Below are positions 9,118-17,246 of a stretch of DNA of 64,000 nt, one piece after another. The DNA is from Gammaproteobacteria bacterium LSUCC0096 (GTDB lineage: Bacteria; Pseudomonadota; Gammaproteobacteria; Pseudomonadales; Litorivicinaceae), in assembly GCA_008087055.1 (NCBI GenBank), contig VIEA01000001.1, positions 1,178,014 to 1,242,013 on the forward strand, in the 5' to 3' direction. The stretch's first letter is position 1. Each line of letters opens with the position of its first letter. A program made the position numbers and the translations under genes. Under the pieces are notes generated by a model. The model had not been told where the DNA came from and ran no database searches. It saw nothing but the letters and a program-made list of their open reading frames with translations.

Positions 9118-9962
9118 AACACTTCCTTCCGTGGGCCAAAAAATCCCAGTATTCGCTGCATAAGAAATTTTACAGTTTTTTTAGAATACCAACGTAAAAC
9201 TACCCTGACGGCATTGATGTAATTCAAATAGCGAAAACAGATTGCCAAGTCTTCCGCATACCCCTTGAAACCAGAGGACAAGCCATCGCAACTGAATACA
9301 ACGCAAGCCTCACCAACCGACTTAAACGTTAGACCCGCGAACCAGAATCGTAAAAATATTTCGAAATCTCCAGACACTCGGAGATCAGATCTATAACCGC
9401 CATATTTTCTGTATATTGAGGCAGGTACCAGCCATGAAGGATGATTGAATTCAGGAATATCCGGCGTTAAACCAGGATAAAGACCCCACGTCGTAGACTC
9501 CCGCTCAGATACAGCAATTATCGGACCATGAATAATAGCCTCAGGAAAGTCTTTTGTGAGAGCAATATAGCGCTCAAAGGTGTTAGGCAGAAGTCTATCA
9601 TCAGAGTTAAGCAACATAATGTAAGGGCCTGTACTTAACTGAATACCTTTGTTCATCGCATCAAAGACTCCGAGATCAGGCTCTTGAACTAATAAATCAA
9701 TTACATGAAAGTATTTGCTTAGAATAGATATCGTACCATCTGTAGATCCCCCATCTATTACAATGTACTCGATCGACACACCTTTCTGGCTAATTATCGA
9801 CTCGATAGTTTTCTCTATTGTCGGCGCCGAGTTCAGACAAACAGTTATCACAGACAGATCAACGGGCTCGATGTTTGCACGCTTTTTATGGTGAATCACG
9901 TTAAAACATTCGATTTGAGCTGGCTGGAGTAGGCAAGGATAATTAGCCATCAACAAGGCCAT
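9114..9962 (-). CDS. Glycosyltransferase, GT2 family
   Basis: This family 2 glycosyltransferase has 282 residues. The core begins at DLSVITVCLN (35-44) and contains IDGGSTDGT (69-77), EPDLGVFDAMNKGI (94-107) and the metal site LLNSDDR (117-123). This resembles the WcaE-like branch of GT2, often found in exopolysaccharide loci. About 34 residues precede the core, and an in-frame ATG at 9950 would trim four of them and reduce the overlap with the upstream gene to 8 bp. Neither start has a convincing ribosome binding site. Its place between the GDP-mannose 3,5-epimerase-like gene and the TPP enzyme makes it a candidate to transfer the sugar those enzymes make, but this is inference. Confidence 0.82.
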   Translation of the reverse strand: MALLMANYPCLLQPAQIECFNVIHHKKRANIEPVDLSVITVCLNSAPTIEKTIESIISQKGVSIEYIVIDGGSTDGTISILSKYFHVIDLLVQEPDLGVFDAMNKGIQLSTGPYIMLLNSDDRLLPNTFERYIALTKDFPEAIIHGPIIAVSERESTTWGLYPGLTPDIPEFNHPSWLVPASIYRKYGGYRSDLRVSGDFEIFLRFWFAGLTFKSVGEACVVFSCDGLSSGFKGYAEDLAICFRYLNYINAVRVVLRWYSKKTVKFLMQRILGFFGPRKEVF

Positions 9963-10926
9963 TTTTTAATTGTTTTTGTACCCATGCATAGGTTTCTTCT
10001 AACCCCTGCCGTAGTGGAGCATTAGGCTTCCAAGAGATACACTTTTCGAGAAAATCATTATTTGAGTTACGGCCTTGAACACCCACTGGTCCAGCAATGG
10101 TCTTAATGATTATGTTTTTGCCTGCTATATCAGCTACAACTTCAACCAGTTGAGAAATTGAAATCAATTCCTCTGATCCAATATTGACTGGACCGTCAAA
10201 GCCGGAATCAACAAACAGCCGAGTTGCTTTTATGCATTCATCGATGTGCAAAAATGATCTTGTTTGATTACCGTCACCCCAAATTTCTACTACACCGCCG
10301 TCGTCTGCTTCAGCTACTTTGCGGCAGATTGCAGCGGGTGCTTTTTCCTTGCCGTTATTCCAAGAACCATAAGGCCCAAAAATATTGTGATACCTAGCAA
10401 TGCGAATATTTAATCCGTAATTCCGCTTTGCCGCCAAATATAGTCTCTCAGAAAAAAGTTTTTCCCAACCGTATTCAGAATCAGGTGAGGCCGGGTAAGC
10501 GAAATCTTCTTCCAAACGAAGAGCTTCGCAACTCTCTTGGATGTGTGCAGGATAAATGCACGCTGACGAAGAATAAAAAACCTTAGAAACATTTTTTTCT
10601 AAACAGGCTGCGACGACATTGAGGTTAATTAAGGAAGAGCTCGCCATTATGTCTAAATCATGATTACCACTAAACACATACCCAGCACCGCCCATGTCAG
10701 CCGCGAACTGATAAACAATATCAAAATGATGTAAATCAAAAAGAGAATCTACAAAACGACGATCTCTCAAATCTCCGATTATAAATTCGCTACAGGCACT
10801 ATCTTTGTAAATAGGAAGCTTGAGATCACAGCCAACTAAATTTTCGAGATCTGGCTCAAAGCGACTTAAAGTCTCCGCCATGTGAGAACCAATGAAACCC
10901 CCGGCCCCTAAAACAAGAACATTCAT
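9943..10926 (-). CDS. GDP-mannose 3,5-epimerase-like extended SDR
   Basis: An extended SDR with the Rossmann motif LGAGGFIGSH at the N-terminus. Several segments match the GDP-D-mannose 3,5-epimerase (GME) family closely: QFAADMGGAGYV, SSSACIYP with the acid/base Cys123, YGWEK with Tyr152/Lys156, RYHNIFGPYG, EKAPAAICRK with the second catalytic Lys195, and EIWGDGNQTRSFLHID. The positions equivalent to the plant GME catalytic residues (Tyr174, Lys178, Cys145, Lys217) are all kept. GME turns GDP-mannose into GDP-L-galactose or GDP-L-gulose. I start it at the ATG at 10926, which has GAGAGGA about 8 bases upstream and an ATGA overlap; an ATG at 10935 is the alternative. No GDP-mannose-making genes (manB/manC) are in view. 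Confidence 0.82.
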   Translation of the reverse strand: MNVLVLGAGGFIGSHMAETLSRFEPDLENLVGCDLKLPIYKDSACSEFIIGDLRDRRFVDSLFDLHHFDIVYQFAADMGGAGYVFSGNHDLDIMASSSLINLNVVAACLEKNVSKVFYSSSACIYPAHIQESCEALRLEEDFAYPASPDSEYGWEKLFSERLYLAAKRNYGLNIRIARYHNIFGPYGSWNNGKEKAPAAICRKVAEADDGGVVEIWGDGNQTRSFLHIDECIKATRLFVDSGFDGPVNIGSEELISISQLVEVVADIAGKNIIIKTIAGPVGVQGRNSNNDFLEKCISWKPNAPLRQGLEETYAWVQKQLKNGLVDG

Positions 10927-12167
10927 TTTCCGCATCCTCTCATATGAAGAGTCTCATAAAGATCAATATACATAGCAGCAACATTACTTGCGCTAAACTC
11001 TTTGCTCTTCTCATATCTCCAAGCCTGATCAATCGTACCAGCGGCCTTTAAACACCACTCTATTCCAACTGAAAAGTCCTTTATATTAGATGATTGAGCA
11101 AGATATCCGTTTTTACGATGAACTACTAGATCAGACACACCTGTGTTTCGATAACTTACCACCGGCAATCCCACGAACATTGCCTCGCAAGCGACTAATC
11201 CGAATGTTTCAAACTTTGATGGCATAGCCAACACATCACATATCGAATACAGTTGTACCATGGCTTTGTCGTTATTTATTGGAGGTAACCTAAGCCATGA
11301 ACATGGTACGTTTTTATGTATTGTGGACTCATCTCCAGCCAGTATAATTAAACAAATAGAGCTCAGGTCACGCCCTTTAAAAAGCGACAAGGCATCCAGT
11401 AAATCCCCGAAGCCCTTTCGCTCATCCCGGGTTCCGCCTGGCGCACAAAACAAAATTAATCGCTTAAGCGGATCTCTTGATTTGCGAAGTAAACATACAG
11501 GCAGCAAATCAAAACAACAAGTTCGTTTCCAAGTGCTAGAGCTCACCGGCAACGGGATCAAAGAGAGATTGGAGGGCGAAATCGATCGATGATCGCTCAC
11601 CCAGCGCTTCACCCAAGAAGAAGGAGCAACCCACGAGATTGACTTGGACTCCCTTAACCAAGACTTTTTTCTAAACAGCCATTTATCAATACACTTATAT
11701 ACTAAAACTCTGAACCCCCGAGTATCACCACTAATGACTCTAGGATAATGCGAGCCTCCTAACAGAGGCCATAAATCATGAAGAGTCCAAACTATATTTC
11801 CGGGAAACGATTTGATTTTAGATATCCCGAGCATTTCCAAATTGACCCAGTGTAAATGAATAATATCGTCTGACCGAAACTCAAATTTGCCCAACCCGCT
11901 CCCAGAAGAAAACAGACCGACCGAAAAATCTTCAGCTAAACCGCCCAGCAGCAGTCTTGTGAAACGCCGTACCACGCGCGGGACGATAAAAGCAGTAAAG
12001 TTGCACCAAACGGAGTCAGACCTAAGCACATTTCTTTGACCGCTACTGCGCTCATTAACAATCAAATAGGATTCAACCCCAGCATCCAGTAACGCGGCAT
12101 GGATAGCAAAGCTTGCTCTAGCAGCTCCTCCGGAAAAGTCAGATTGGCAAAAATGAAAGACCCTCAT
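10923..12167 (-). CDS. Glycosyltransferase, GT4-like (WcaC-like)
   Basis: A GT-B enzyme of 414 residues that starts MRVFHFCQSDFSGGAARA, with the glycine-rich donor loop of GT4 proteins. HLHWVN and WTLHDLWPLLGG around residues 103-138 are characteristic of the WcaC-like colanic acid branch. The C-terminal half has FCAPGGTRDERKGF, with a positively charged donor-phosphate loop, and later SKFETFGLVACEAMFVGLPVV, the EX7E region. The catalytic region appears complete. It overlaps the upstream gene by ATGA and the epimerase gene by 4 bp. The transferred sugar is unknown. Confidence 0.8.
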   Translation of the reverse strand: MRVFHFCQSDFSGGAARASFAIHAALLDAGVESYLIVNERSSGQRNVLRSDSVWCNFTAFIVPRVVRRFTRLLLGGLAEDFSVGLFSSGSGLGKFEFRSDDIIHLHWVNLEMLGISKIKSFPGNIVWTLHDLWPLLGGSHYPRVISGDTRGFRVLVYKCIDKWLFRKKSWLRESKSISWVAPSSWVKRWVSDHRSISPSNLSLIPLPVSSSTWKRTCCFDLLPVCLLRKSRDPLKRLILFCAPGGTRDERKGFGDLLDALSLFKGRDLSSICLIILAGDESTIHKNVPCSWLRLPPINNDKAMVQLYSICDVLAMPSKFETFGLVACEAMFVGLPVVSYRNTGVSDLVVHRKNGYLAQSSNIKDFSVGIEWCLKAAGTIDQAWRYEKSKEFSASNVAAMYIDLYETLHMRGCGK

Positions 12168-13432
12168 TCCCGCAGCAGCTCCTCTAGTCTAGGAAGGTCA
12201 TCATACCAATCAAAGAGCGGCTGCTGCTTACGATCCAACTCTTGAGCAATGGTTCTCGTATTGAACCCACACTCAATGCAAAAACGAGTCAACTCATCTG
12301 ACCCAACCAAACAGCCGCACTTTTCCAACAAATCCCACATTACGCCATCGCCAACCAACTGAGCATCGGTCGAGCGATCAATCAGTATTAAAAAAGGCTT
12401 ACGAAACGCCAATCTCTGATACAGTAGGCTGGGTGAGGGATCACAAAATATGACAACGCTTGCATAAAAACACTCTGTTCTCCTTACGCCTTTCCCTATT
12501 TTTCGTTGCGGCCAAAATCCAGAAACTATGGCTGCTGTTCGCTCGGGGTGAAATCCAAAGTAACCGTTATCAAAATGAGACAATAAGTAACCAATATTTT
12601 GACTTCTGAAACCTTCGCTCGGCCATGAAATGGAGTCACAAAAAATAATGTCGTATCGCGCAAACGGCCCAAATATTTTCGGATAGCGCCTGTAACGAGT
12701 TTGCCTAACACTAGTCTGACCAAAACCCCAATAGATAAATTTTTTACAACCAGACTCCTCGATTTTGTGTATCAAAGATTGATTGCCTAATCCATATTCA
12801 CCACCGTGCTGTATGTAAAAAACATCACAGTTTTTTATTTTCGTCGCCAAAGACAGCAAAGGATCTTCTAAAAAACCGAATACAGTCGCTGCAACCACTC
12901 TGGGAATTTTTATATCCATTGCCTTTGCGTATATTATAGAAAAATTCTCTAAATGCGATGTAGGGTAAATCTGAGCGATTTCCATTGCCCGCACCTTCGT
13001 AACTTCGTTTTCAATCAAAAACTGCTCGAATCGTTTTCGCAAATGAAAATCCAAGACACGAGATTCGCGTTTCAACCTAATCGAGAACCTCGAACAGAAA
13101 TGGCAAAAATTGCGAAAAGAAGCTGAATAATGTATTAGATAATCTTTATTTAAAAAATAAAAATTATCTAAAAACGAATTAAAAAGAAAAAATCTTAAAA
13201 ACCACTTTTCTAAAACGCCACTTTTGCCAACTAAAATAGAGTAAAATGAAGGAAAAACCTTTTCACGATCACTGCACACAATATTTTTATACAAATACAT
13301 ATATGCAAATACTTTTATCTCGGAATTCTTATCGAAATCAATATCGATACCCAAAACTTTTTGATTGGCTAAATTAATTTGGCTAGCTAAAGTAGCAACA
13401 TCTCTTTCAGAAACTTGATTGCTGGACAACAT
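12164..13432 (-). CDS. LIC12162-like putative transferase (short form)
   Basis: A protein of about 422 residues that I place in the LIC12162-type putative transferase group, on the basis of a YIQHGGEYG segment (208-216) followed by a predicted YWGFG, the same pair seen in the longer relative at 42072-43835 (VGQHGANYG and LTWGWED). The fold is probably GT-B-like, with the histidine near the active site. The N-terminal third is AT-rich, Phe-rich and not recognisable. The annotated ATG at 13432 is preferred over a TTG two codons earlier. These proteins occur near nonulosonic-acid genes, and a role as the glycosyltransferase for such a sugar is plausible but unproven. Confidence 0.55.
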   Translation of the reverse strand: MLSSNQVSERDVATLASQINLANQKVLGIDIDFDKNSEIKVFAYMYLYKNIVCSDREKVFPSFYSILVGKSGVLEKWFLRFFLFNSFLDNFYFLNKDYLIHYSASFRNFCHFCSRFSIRLKRESRVLDFHLRKRFEQFLIENEVTKVRAMEIAQIYPTSHLENFSIIYAKAMDIKIPRVVAATVFGFLEDPLLSLATKIKNCDVFYIQHGGEYGLGNQSLIHKIEESGCKKFIYWGFGQTSVRQTRYRRYPKIFGPFARYDIIFCDSISWPSEGFRSQNIGYLLSHFDNGYFGFHPERTAAIVSGFWPQRKIGKGVRRTECFYASVVIFCDPSPSLLYQRLAFRKPFLILIDRSTDAQLVGDGVMWDLLEKCGCLVGSDELTRFCIECGFNTRTIAQELDRKQQPLFDWYDDLPRLEELLRE

Positions 13433-13443
13433 ACCCAACTGGA

Positions 13444-15399
13444 TTACTCTAACTCGTACCTGATAGACGATCGGAATCTCGTCGGAGCCTCACCCTTTGC
13501 AGTGTCATCGAGTTCTGAAGCGGACAAACAGAATCGTTGAGGACCTATCAAACGATTCGAATCTGGAACCGCAAAGCTCGTCACTAGACCGGCCGCCAAA
13601 GACTGCGCATGATCGATATCGATCTTCAATCGAAAATCATCTCCGTAAAATGAGATCGTTTCATCAGTCAGAGGCAAAGCGGTCGAAACTGAAACCTTTT
13701 CCGATATTGGCTGACTGTGGTCAAAAGAAGTTCCCAGTAAGCTATAAGAAATTGGTGTATATCCGCACGCACATTTGTACGAGCTGGCTCGACTGCTCGG
13801 AAAAAATGTCACATATCCATACCTCAACGATTGCGGTTGTGCCTGGTGAAAATCGAAAAAATAATCGATGAGTAGCGAATTGCCTTTGATGGAATAGGTT
13901 TTTTTGTAATTGCCAAATTCAAACCTCTCAATAATTTCTACGCTCGTTCGGCCCTCTGACGTGTTAATTTTCGCTCCACGCGCCCGAAGATCTGAAAACT
14001 TGTTTCTACACTGTGTAATTAATTGCATATGACCAGAAAAATAATCGACATTATGGCTTTGGCCAGTGAAGGTACCCTGAGGAACTAACCCAAAAATTGG
14101 ATTCCACGTTCCATCGTCACCCCGTTTAGCAACTGTTGCCAAGGTCCAACCTCGTCGCTTATTGATCAATACCCTTAACCGGTCGGTATCAATTTGCAAA
14201 TAAAATTCGTCATCTCTAGAGATTGTTGACTTTGACGATGAGTCTGTTGCATGAAAATTTTTATCGTTAACAAAATACGGTTCTTTGTCCGCACTAGAAC
14301 AAACTTTTTTTTCTAACTGAGAAACAATTGTCTTCCAGCGACTTTCAGAAATATGTGTCCTAAAATCACTCGCCCAAATTCTCAAAAACTCTCTCTCATC
14401 AATATTAGTTAGAGCAAGATGTTGATGCTTCTTAAAATATCTCCAACACAACGTATTCAAGTAACGATCGTTCCATCCGGATAATAACCAGCGAGATACA
14501 TTATATTTAGGTTGCTTTTTTTCCACGATGGGTCGATGAGCGGAGAAAAAAAGATCAGCGCTTACTACAGGTGCCTTCATACTGAACACATCATCGATAT
14601 CTTGAGCATAGATCCCAAAATCCCCAATATTTCTCAGCAAGGTCTCCATCCGCACCCAATCTAACCGTGGATCAGCACCAGATTCTTCTTTAAATCTCCC
14701 GGGACGGAACCCAAAAATCTCGACATCGCTCCCATAAAGAGGAATAGGTATCGCATTTCCAGCTTTGGGGTCACGATTTAAACTGGTGATATTCTCAATC
14801 TGCTCAAGATAATCAGTTAGATTCAATTCTCCATATACCGCACGCTGAAAACTCTGAAATAAAGCTGAATCATTCAGCCCAATAGTTAAATCAAACTCCT
14901 CCAAGCTGCATGAGCTATAGGGGAATTCGGACCATTCCCTTATCTTTGTATCCAAACCGGGGCTTTTTCTATCCAAGATAACCTTATTAATTCCTAAGTC
15001 CGAATACATCATTAAAAGATCGCGACTCGCCACTTGCTCATTCAATAAAAAAATATCTGGTTGTAACTCGAATAATCTGCGGTAGATCTTATTTCCTAAC
15101 GCGATATTTGATTTCGTTACACTCGGCGGCGATGCAACCGAAATTATCTGAGCATAACCACTTCCAATCAAAGTGATGAGCCGCCGGTTAATCAGGGTTC
15201 GCATGTAGTCAATAACTGGAGCATTCAACACGGCAATTTGCTCTAAGGTATACCCAGTTATCTCAATACCGCATTTGATTTCTAATTTTTCAATCAAATT
15301 AAAAAGTGGAATATATGAATGCTCAATAACATCCTTTCTATCGGACTCGTTAATAGCCGAAAATTCGATATTCATATGAAAAAACAAAAAATAAGTCAT
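13444..15399 (-). CDS. Glycoside hydrolase family 57-like / polysaccharide deacetylase-fold protein
   Basis: This 651-residue protein has no signal peptide and should be cytosolic. The N-terminal domain resembles the GH57/GH38 seven-stranded barrel: ITGYTLEQI (48-56), LITLIGSGYAQII, LNEQVASRDLL with a Glu in the position of the GH57 nucleophile motif, and later YGSDVEIFGFRPGR with an Asp. The C-terminal 250 residues look beta-rich. GH57-like proteins without secretion signals occur in surface-glycan loci with nonulosonic-acid genes, where they may act as transferases or as editors of intermediates rather than starch hydrolases. The domain call is moderately sure; the biological role is unknown. 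Its ATG overlaps the upstream PseG-like gene by 4 bp. Confidence 0.55.
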   Translation of the reverse strand: MTYFLFFHMNIEFSAINESDRKDVIEHSYIPLFNLIEKLEIKCGIEITGYTLEQIAVLNAPVIDYMRTLINRRLITLIGSGYAQIISVASPPSVTKSNIALGNKIYRRLFELQPDIFLLNEQVASRDLLMMYSDLGINKVILDRKSPGLDTKIREWSEFPYSSCSLEEFDLTIGLNDSALFQSFQRAVYGELNLTDYLEQIENITSLNRDPKAGNAIPIPLYGSDVEIFGFRPGRFKEESGADPRLDWVRMETLLRNIGDFGIYAQDIDDVFSMKAPVVSADLFFSAHRPIVEKKQPKYNVSRWLLSGWNDRYLNTLCWRYFKKHQHLALTNIDEREFLRIWASDFRTHISESRWKTIVSQLEKKVCSSADKEPYFVNDKNFHATDSSSKSTISRDDEFYLQIDTDRLRVLINKRRGWTLATVAKRGDDGTWNPIFGLVPQGTFTGQSHNVDYFSGHMQLITQCRNKFSDLRARGAKINTSEGRTSVEIIERFEFGNYKKTYSIKGNSLLIDYFFDFHQAQPQSLRYGYVTFFPSSRASSYKCACGYTPISYSLLGTSFDHSQPISEKVSVSTALPLTDETISFYGDDFRLKIDIDHAQSLAAGLVTSFAVPDSNRLIGPQRFCLSASELDDTAKGEAPTRFRSSIRYELE

Positions 15400-16382
15400 G
15401 CTATCAACCTTGAAATCAGACGCTTCAGAGTCTGCGAATTAGGCCTTATCTGTTTTAGAAATTTTTTTCGCGCAACATTAAATTTCAATCGAAATTTGGA
15501 GCAATTGATATTACTGGAAAGTTTTATCAACTCCCTTTCTATATTCTCATCTCCAATAACGATAGTGATAAGCCCGGCATCAGCTAAAAACTGTTGCGCG
15601 CAGTCGACCTGACTAGCAGATTGATTTATCACCAAAGAATGTATTCCAAGTGCGATCAACTCATAAACTGAAACACCGAAGGTCGTTACAGCAACCTCAA
15701 CCTTATTTTTGAAAGAAACTAAATTTGGCAACTTATAACAATATTGAACACGGCTAAGGGATTCGAGTCGGCTCCGGTTTTTGACAAAAGGACCAACGGC
15801 CACATAAAACTTTTCAAGCTGCTGCAACCCATTGCTAGTAGATAGTAATCGAGGCAACCAGCTCAAATAATCGAACACATCAGCACCACCAGTTACTATT
15901 AGGCAGTGTCTTACCTCGGCGTTATCGCGACTACTGGTATCAATGCATATTTCGTCTAGAAGCAAACAATCTAGTCCGTAAACCAATGGAGTCTCGCCGA
16001 AAGCTTTTACATCATCGACTGCGGGGGATGGGATATAAACCATATCAACTAAATGTGCTGTCTCAGCAAATCCGTCAATACTTATTATTTTTTTAGACGC
16101 GACACTTAGTATTTCAAACAATTTGAAAAATTCAACTTCGCATTTCTTTAAAGGTATATCTAAAACTACTGTGTCTTCTTTTAATCCGCCAGCACACTTC
16201 TCAGATAACCAATCATAAATCCATGAACCTCCCCTTTGGGATAAATCTTTCTCATCTATTGTCCAATGTTCGATAACCGCAGGAAAAGATTTTTCCAATT
16301 CATTCGCAATTCTTTCGCACCGCTTAAAGTGTCCCAAACCAAAAGTTACGCCTTGAGCGCTTACTATTATAATTCGCGGCAT
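15396..16382 (-). CDS. PseG/SpsG-like nucleotide-sugar hydrolase
   Basis: A GT28/MurG-like protein of 328 residues. The N-terminus reads IIIVSAQGVTFGLGHFKRCERIA, matching the GxGHxxR loop of PseG and SpsG. VTTFGVSVYELIALGIHSLVI near residue 240 corresponds to the conserved nucleotide-sugar site where PseG has a glycine-rich GGST-like element; here it is TFGVS, so one loop is altered. PseG removes UDP from UDP-2,4-diacetamido-2,4,6-trideoxy-hexose before NeuB-type condensation. Being next to the NeuB-like gene supports that role. The changed loop leaves open a different leaving nucleotide. Confidence 0.75.
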   Translation of the reverse strand: MPRIIIVSAQGVTFGLGHFKRCERIANELEKSFPAVIEHWTIDEKDLSQRGGSWIYDWLSEKCAGGLKEDTVVLDIPLKKCEVEFFKLFEILSVASKKIISIDGFAETAHLVDMVYIPSPAVDDVKAFGETPLVYGLDCLLLDEICIDTSSRDNAEVRHCLIVTGGADVFDYLSWLPRLLSTSNGLQQLEKFYVAVGPFVKNRSRLESLSRVQYCYKLPNLVSFKNKVEVAVTTFGVSVYELIALGIHSLVINQSASQVDCAQQFLADAGLITIVIGDENIERELIKLSSNINCSKFRLKFNVARKKFLKQIRPNSQTLKRLISRLIA

Positions 16383-16391
16383 CGATGTCTT

Positions 16392-17246
16392 TCACTCAAT
16401 ATCAGAGCGAATTTGCCTGAGAGGACGCTTTCCATCCGAAGGGCAGGCTCTCCATAGCCTTTCAATGGCTTCAGATTCACTTGGTTCTTTAATTCCAGAG
16501 CCATCAATAATAGATCTATATTTCAGCGCGTTGATAACATTACCAGCCTCACTCGCCAGGTAACAATGGCCAGCCGAATACTCGCTGCCGTTACCATCGA
16601 TATCGATATGCATCTCCACATGGCTAGCTTTCCAACGATCTACTGCTCGGTAGATTACAAACGGATTCCTAGTGTGGTCAGACCAACCAATGTCACACCC
16701 GAACCTATTTCTCAATTCGCCTATGGCAGACAGATTCAAGCTCTCAGGTTCAGCGGGGTAAACCGATACACAATGAAGTAAGGTCAAATTGCCGTTACCT
16801 GAGCCTTTGAACGCTTCGACAGCTGCATCCACTTCGTCTAATGAAGCCATCCCAGTGGAAAGTATTAAAGGAAGATTCGTTTCAGCACACCTAGTTATAA
16901 GTTCCAACCAAAGGAGTTCGTATGACGCGACTTTTATAAAATCCACATACGGAGATATCAGATCTACTGCCTCAAGGTAAAAAGGGGTACATCCAAACTC
17001 TAAATTTAGGGATCTCGCGTGAGCCGCCAGATCGGGTATAAACTCAGGATTAAGTTCCCACTTCTTTCGCGCCAAGTGGTCGGGAGAAGATCGTAGAACC
17101 TCGTCACAAAAAAGCTCCTCCACCTTAAACAGCTGAAACTTCACCGCATCAAAGCCCGCTTTCGAAGCCTCATCAATCGATTGGATGCATCTCGCAAAAC
17201 TTGCATTATGGTTACTGGAAACTTCTGCTATGAACTTACATGTCAT
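16392..17246 (-). CDS. NeuB/PseI-family sialic-acid-like synthase lacking the SAF domain
   Basis: This enzyme should condense phosphoenolpyruvate with a six-carbon amino sugar to a nine-carbon nonulosonic acid. The TIM-barrel residues are all there: Glu8 in AEVSSNHN, Lys36 in AVKFQ, STGMAS (130-135), His191 in WSDHT and His213 in VEMH, the last two being the metal ligands. At 284 residues it stops where other members (about 340-350 residues) continue into the antifreeze-like SAF domain, whose arginine reaches into the partner subunit. The reading frame ends at a normal stop and the gene overlaps its upstream neighbour by 11 bp, so this looks like a natural short form, not a frameshift. Substrate specificity may therefore differ from PseI, NeuB or LegI. 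Confidence 0.87.
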   Translation of the reverse strand: MTCKFIAEVSSNHNASFARCIQSIDEASKAGFDAVKFQLFKVEELFCDEVLRSSPDHLARKKWELNPEFIPDLAAHARSLNLEFGCTPFYLEAVDLISPYVDFIKVASYELLWLELITRCAETNLPLILSTGMASLDEVDAAVEAFKGSGNGNLTLLHCVSVYPAEPESLNLSAIGELRNRFGCDIGWSDHTRNPFVIYRAVDRWKASHVEMHIDIDGNGSEYSAGHCYLASEAGNVINALKYRSIIDGSGIKEPSESEAIERLWRACPSDGKRPLRQIRSDIE

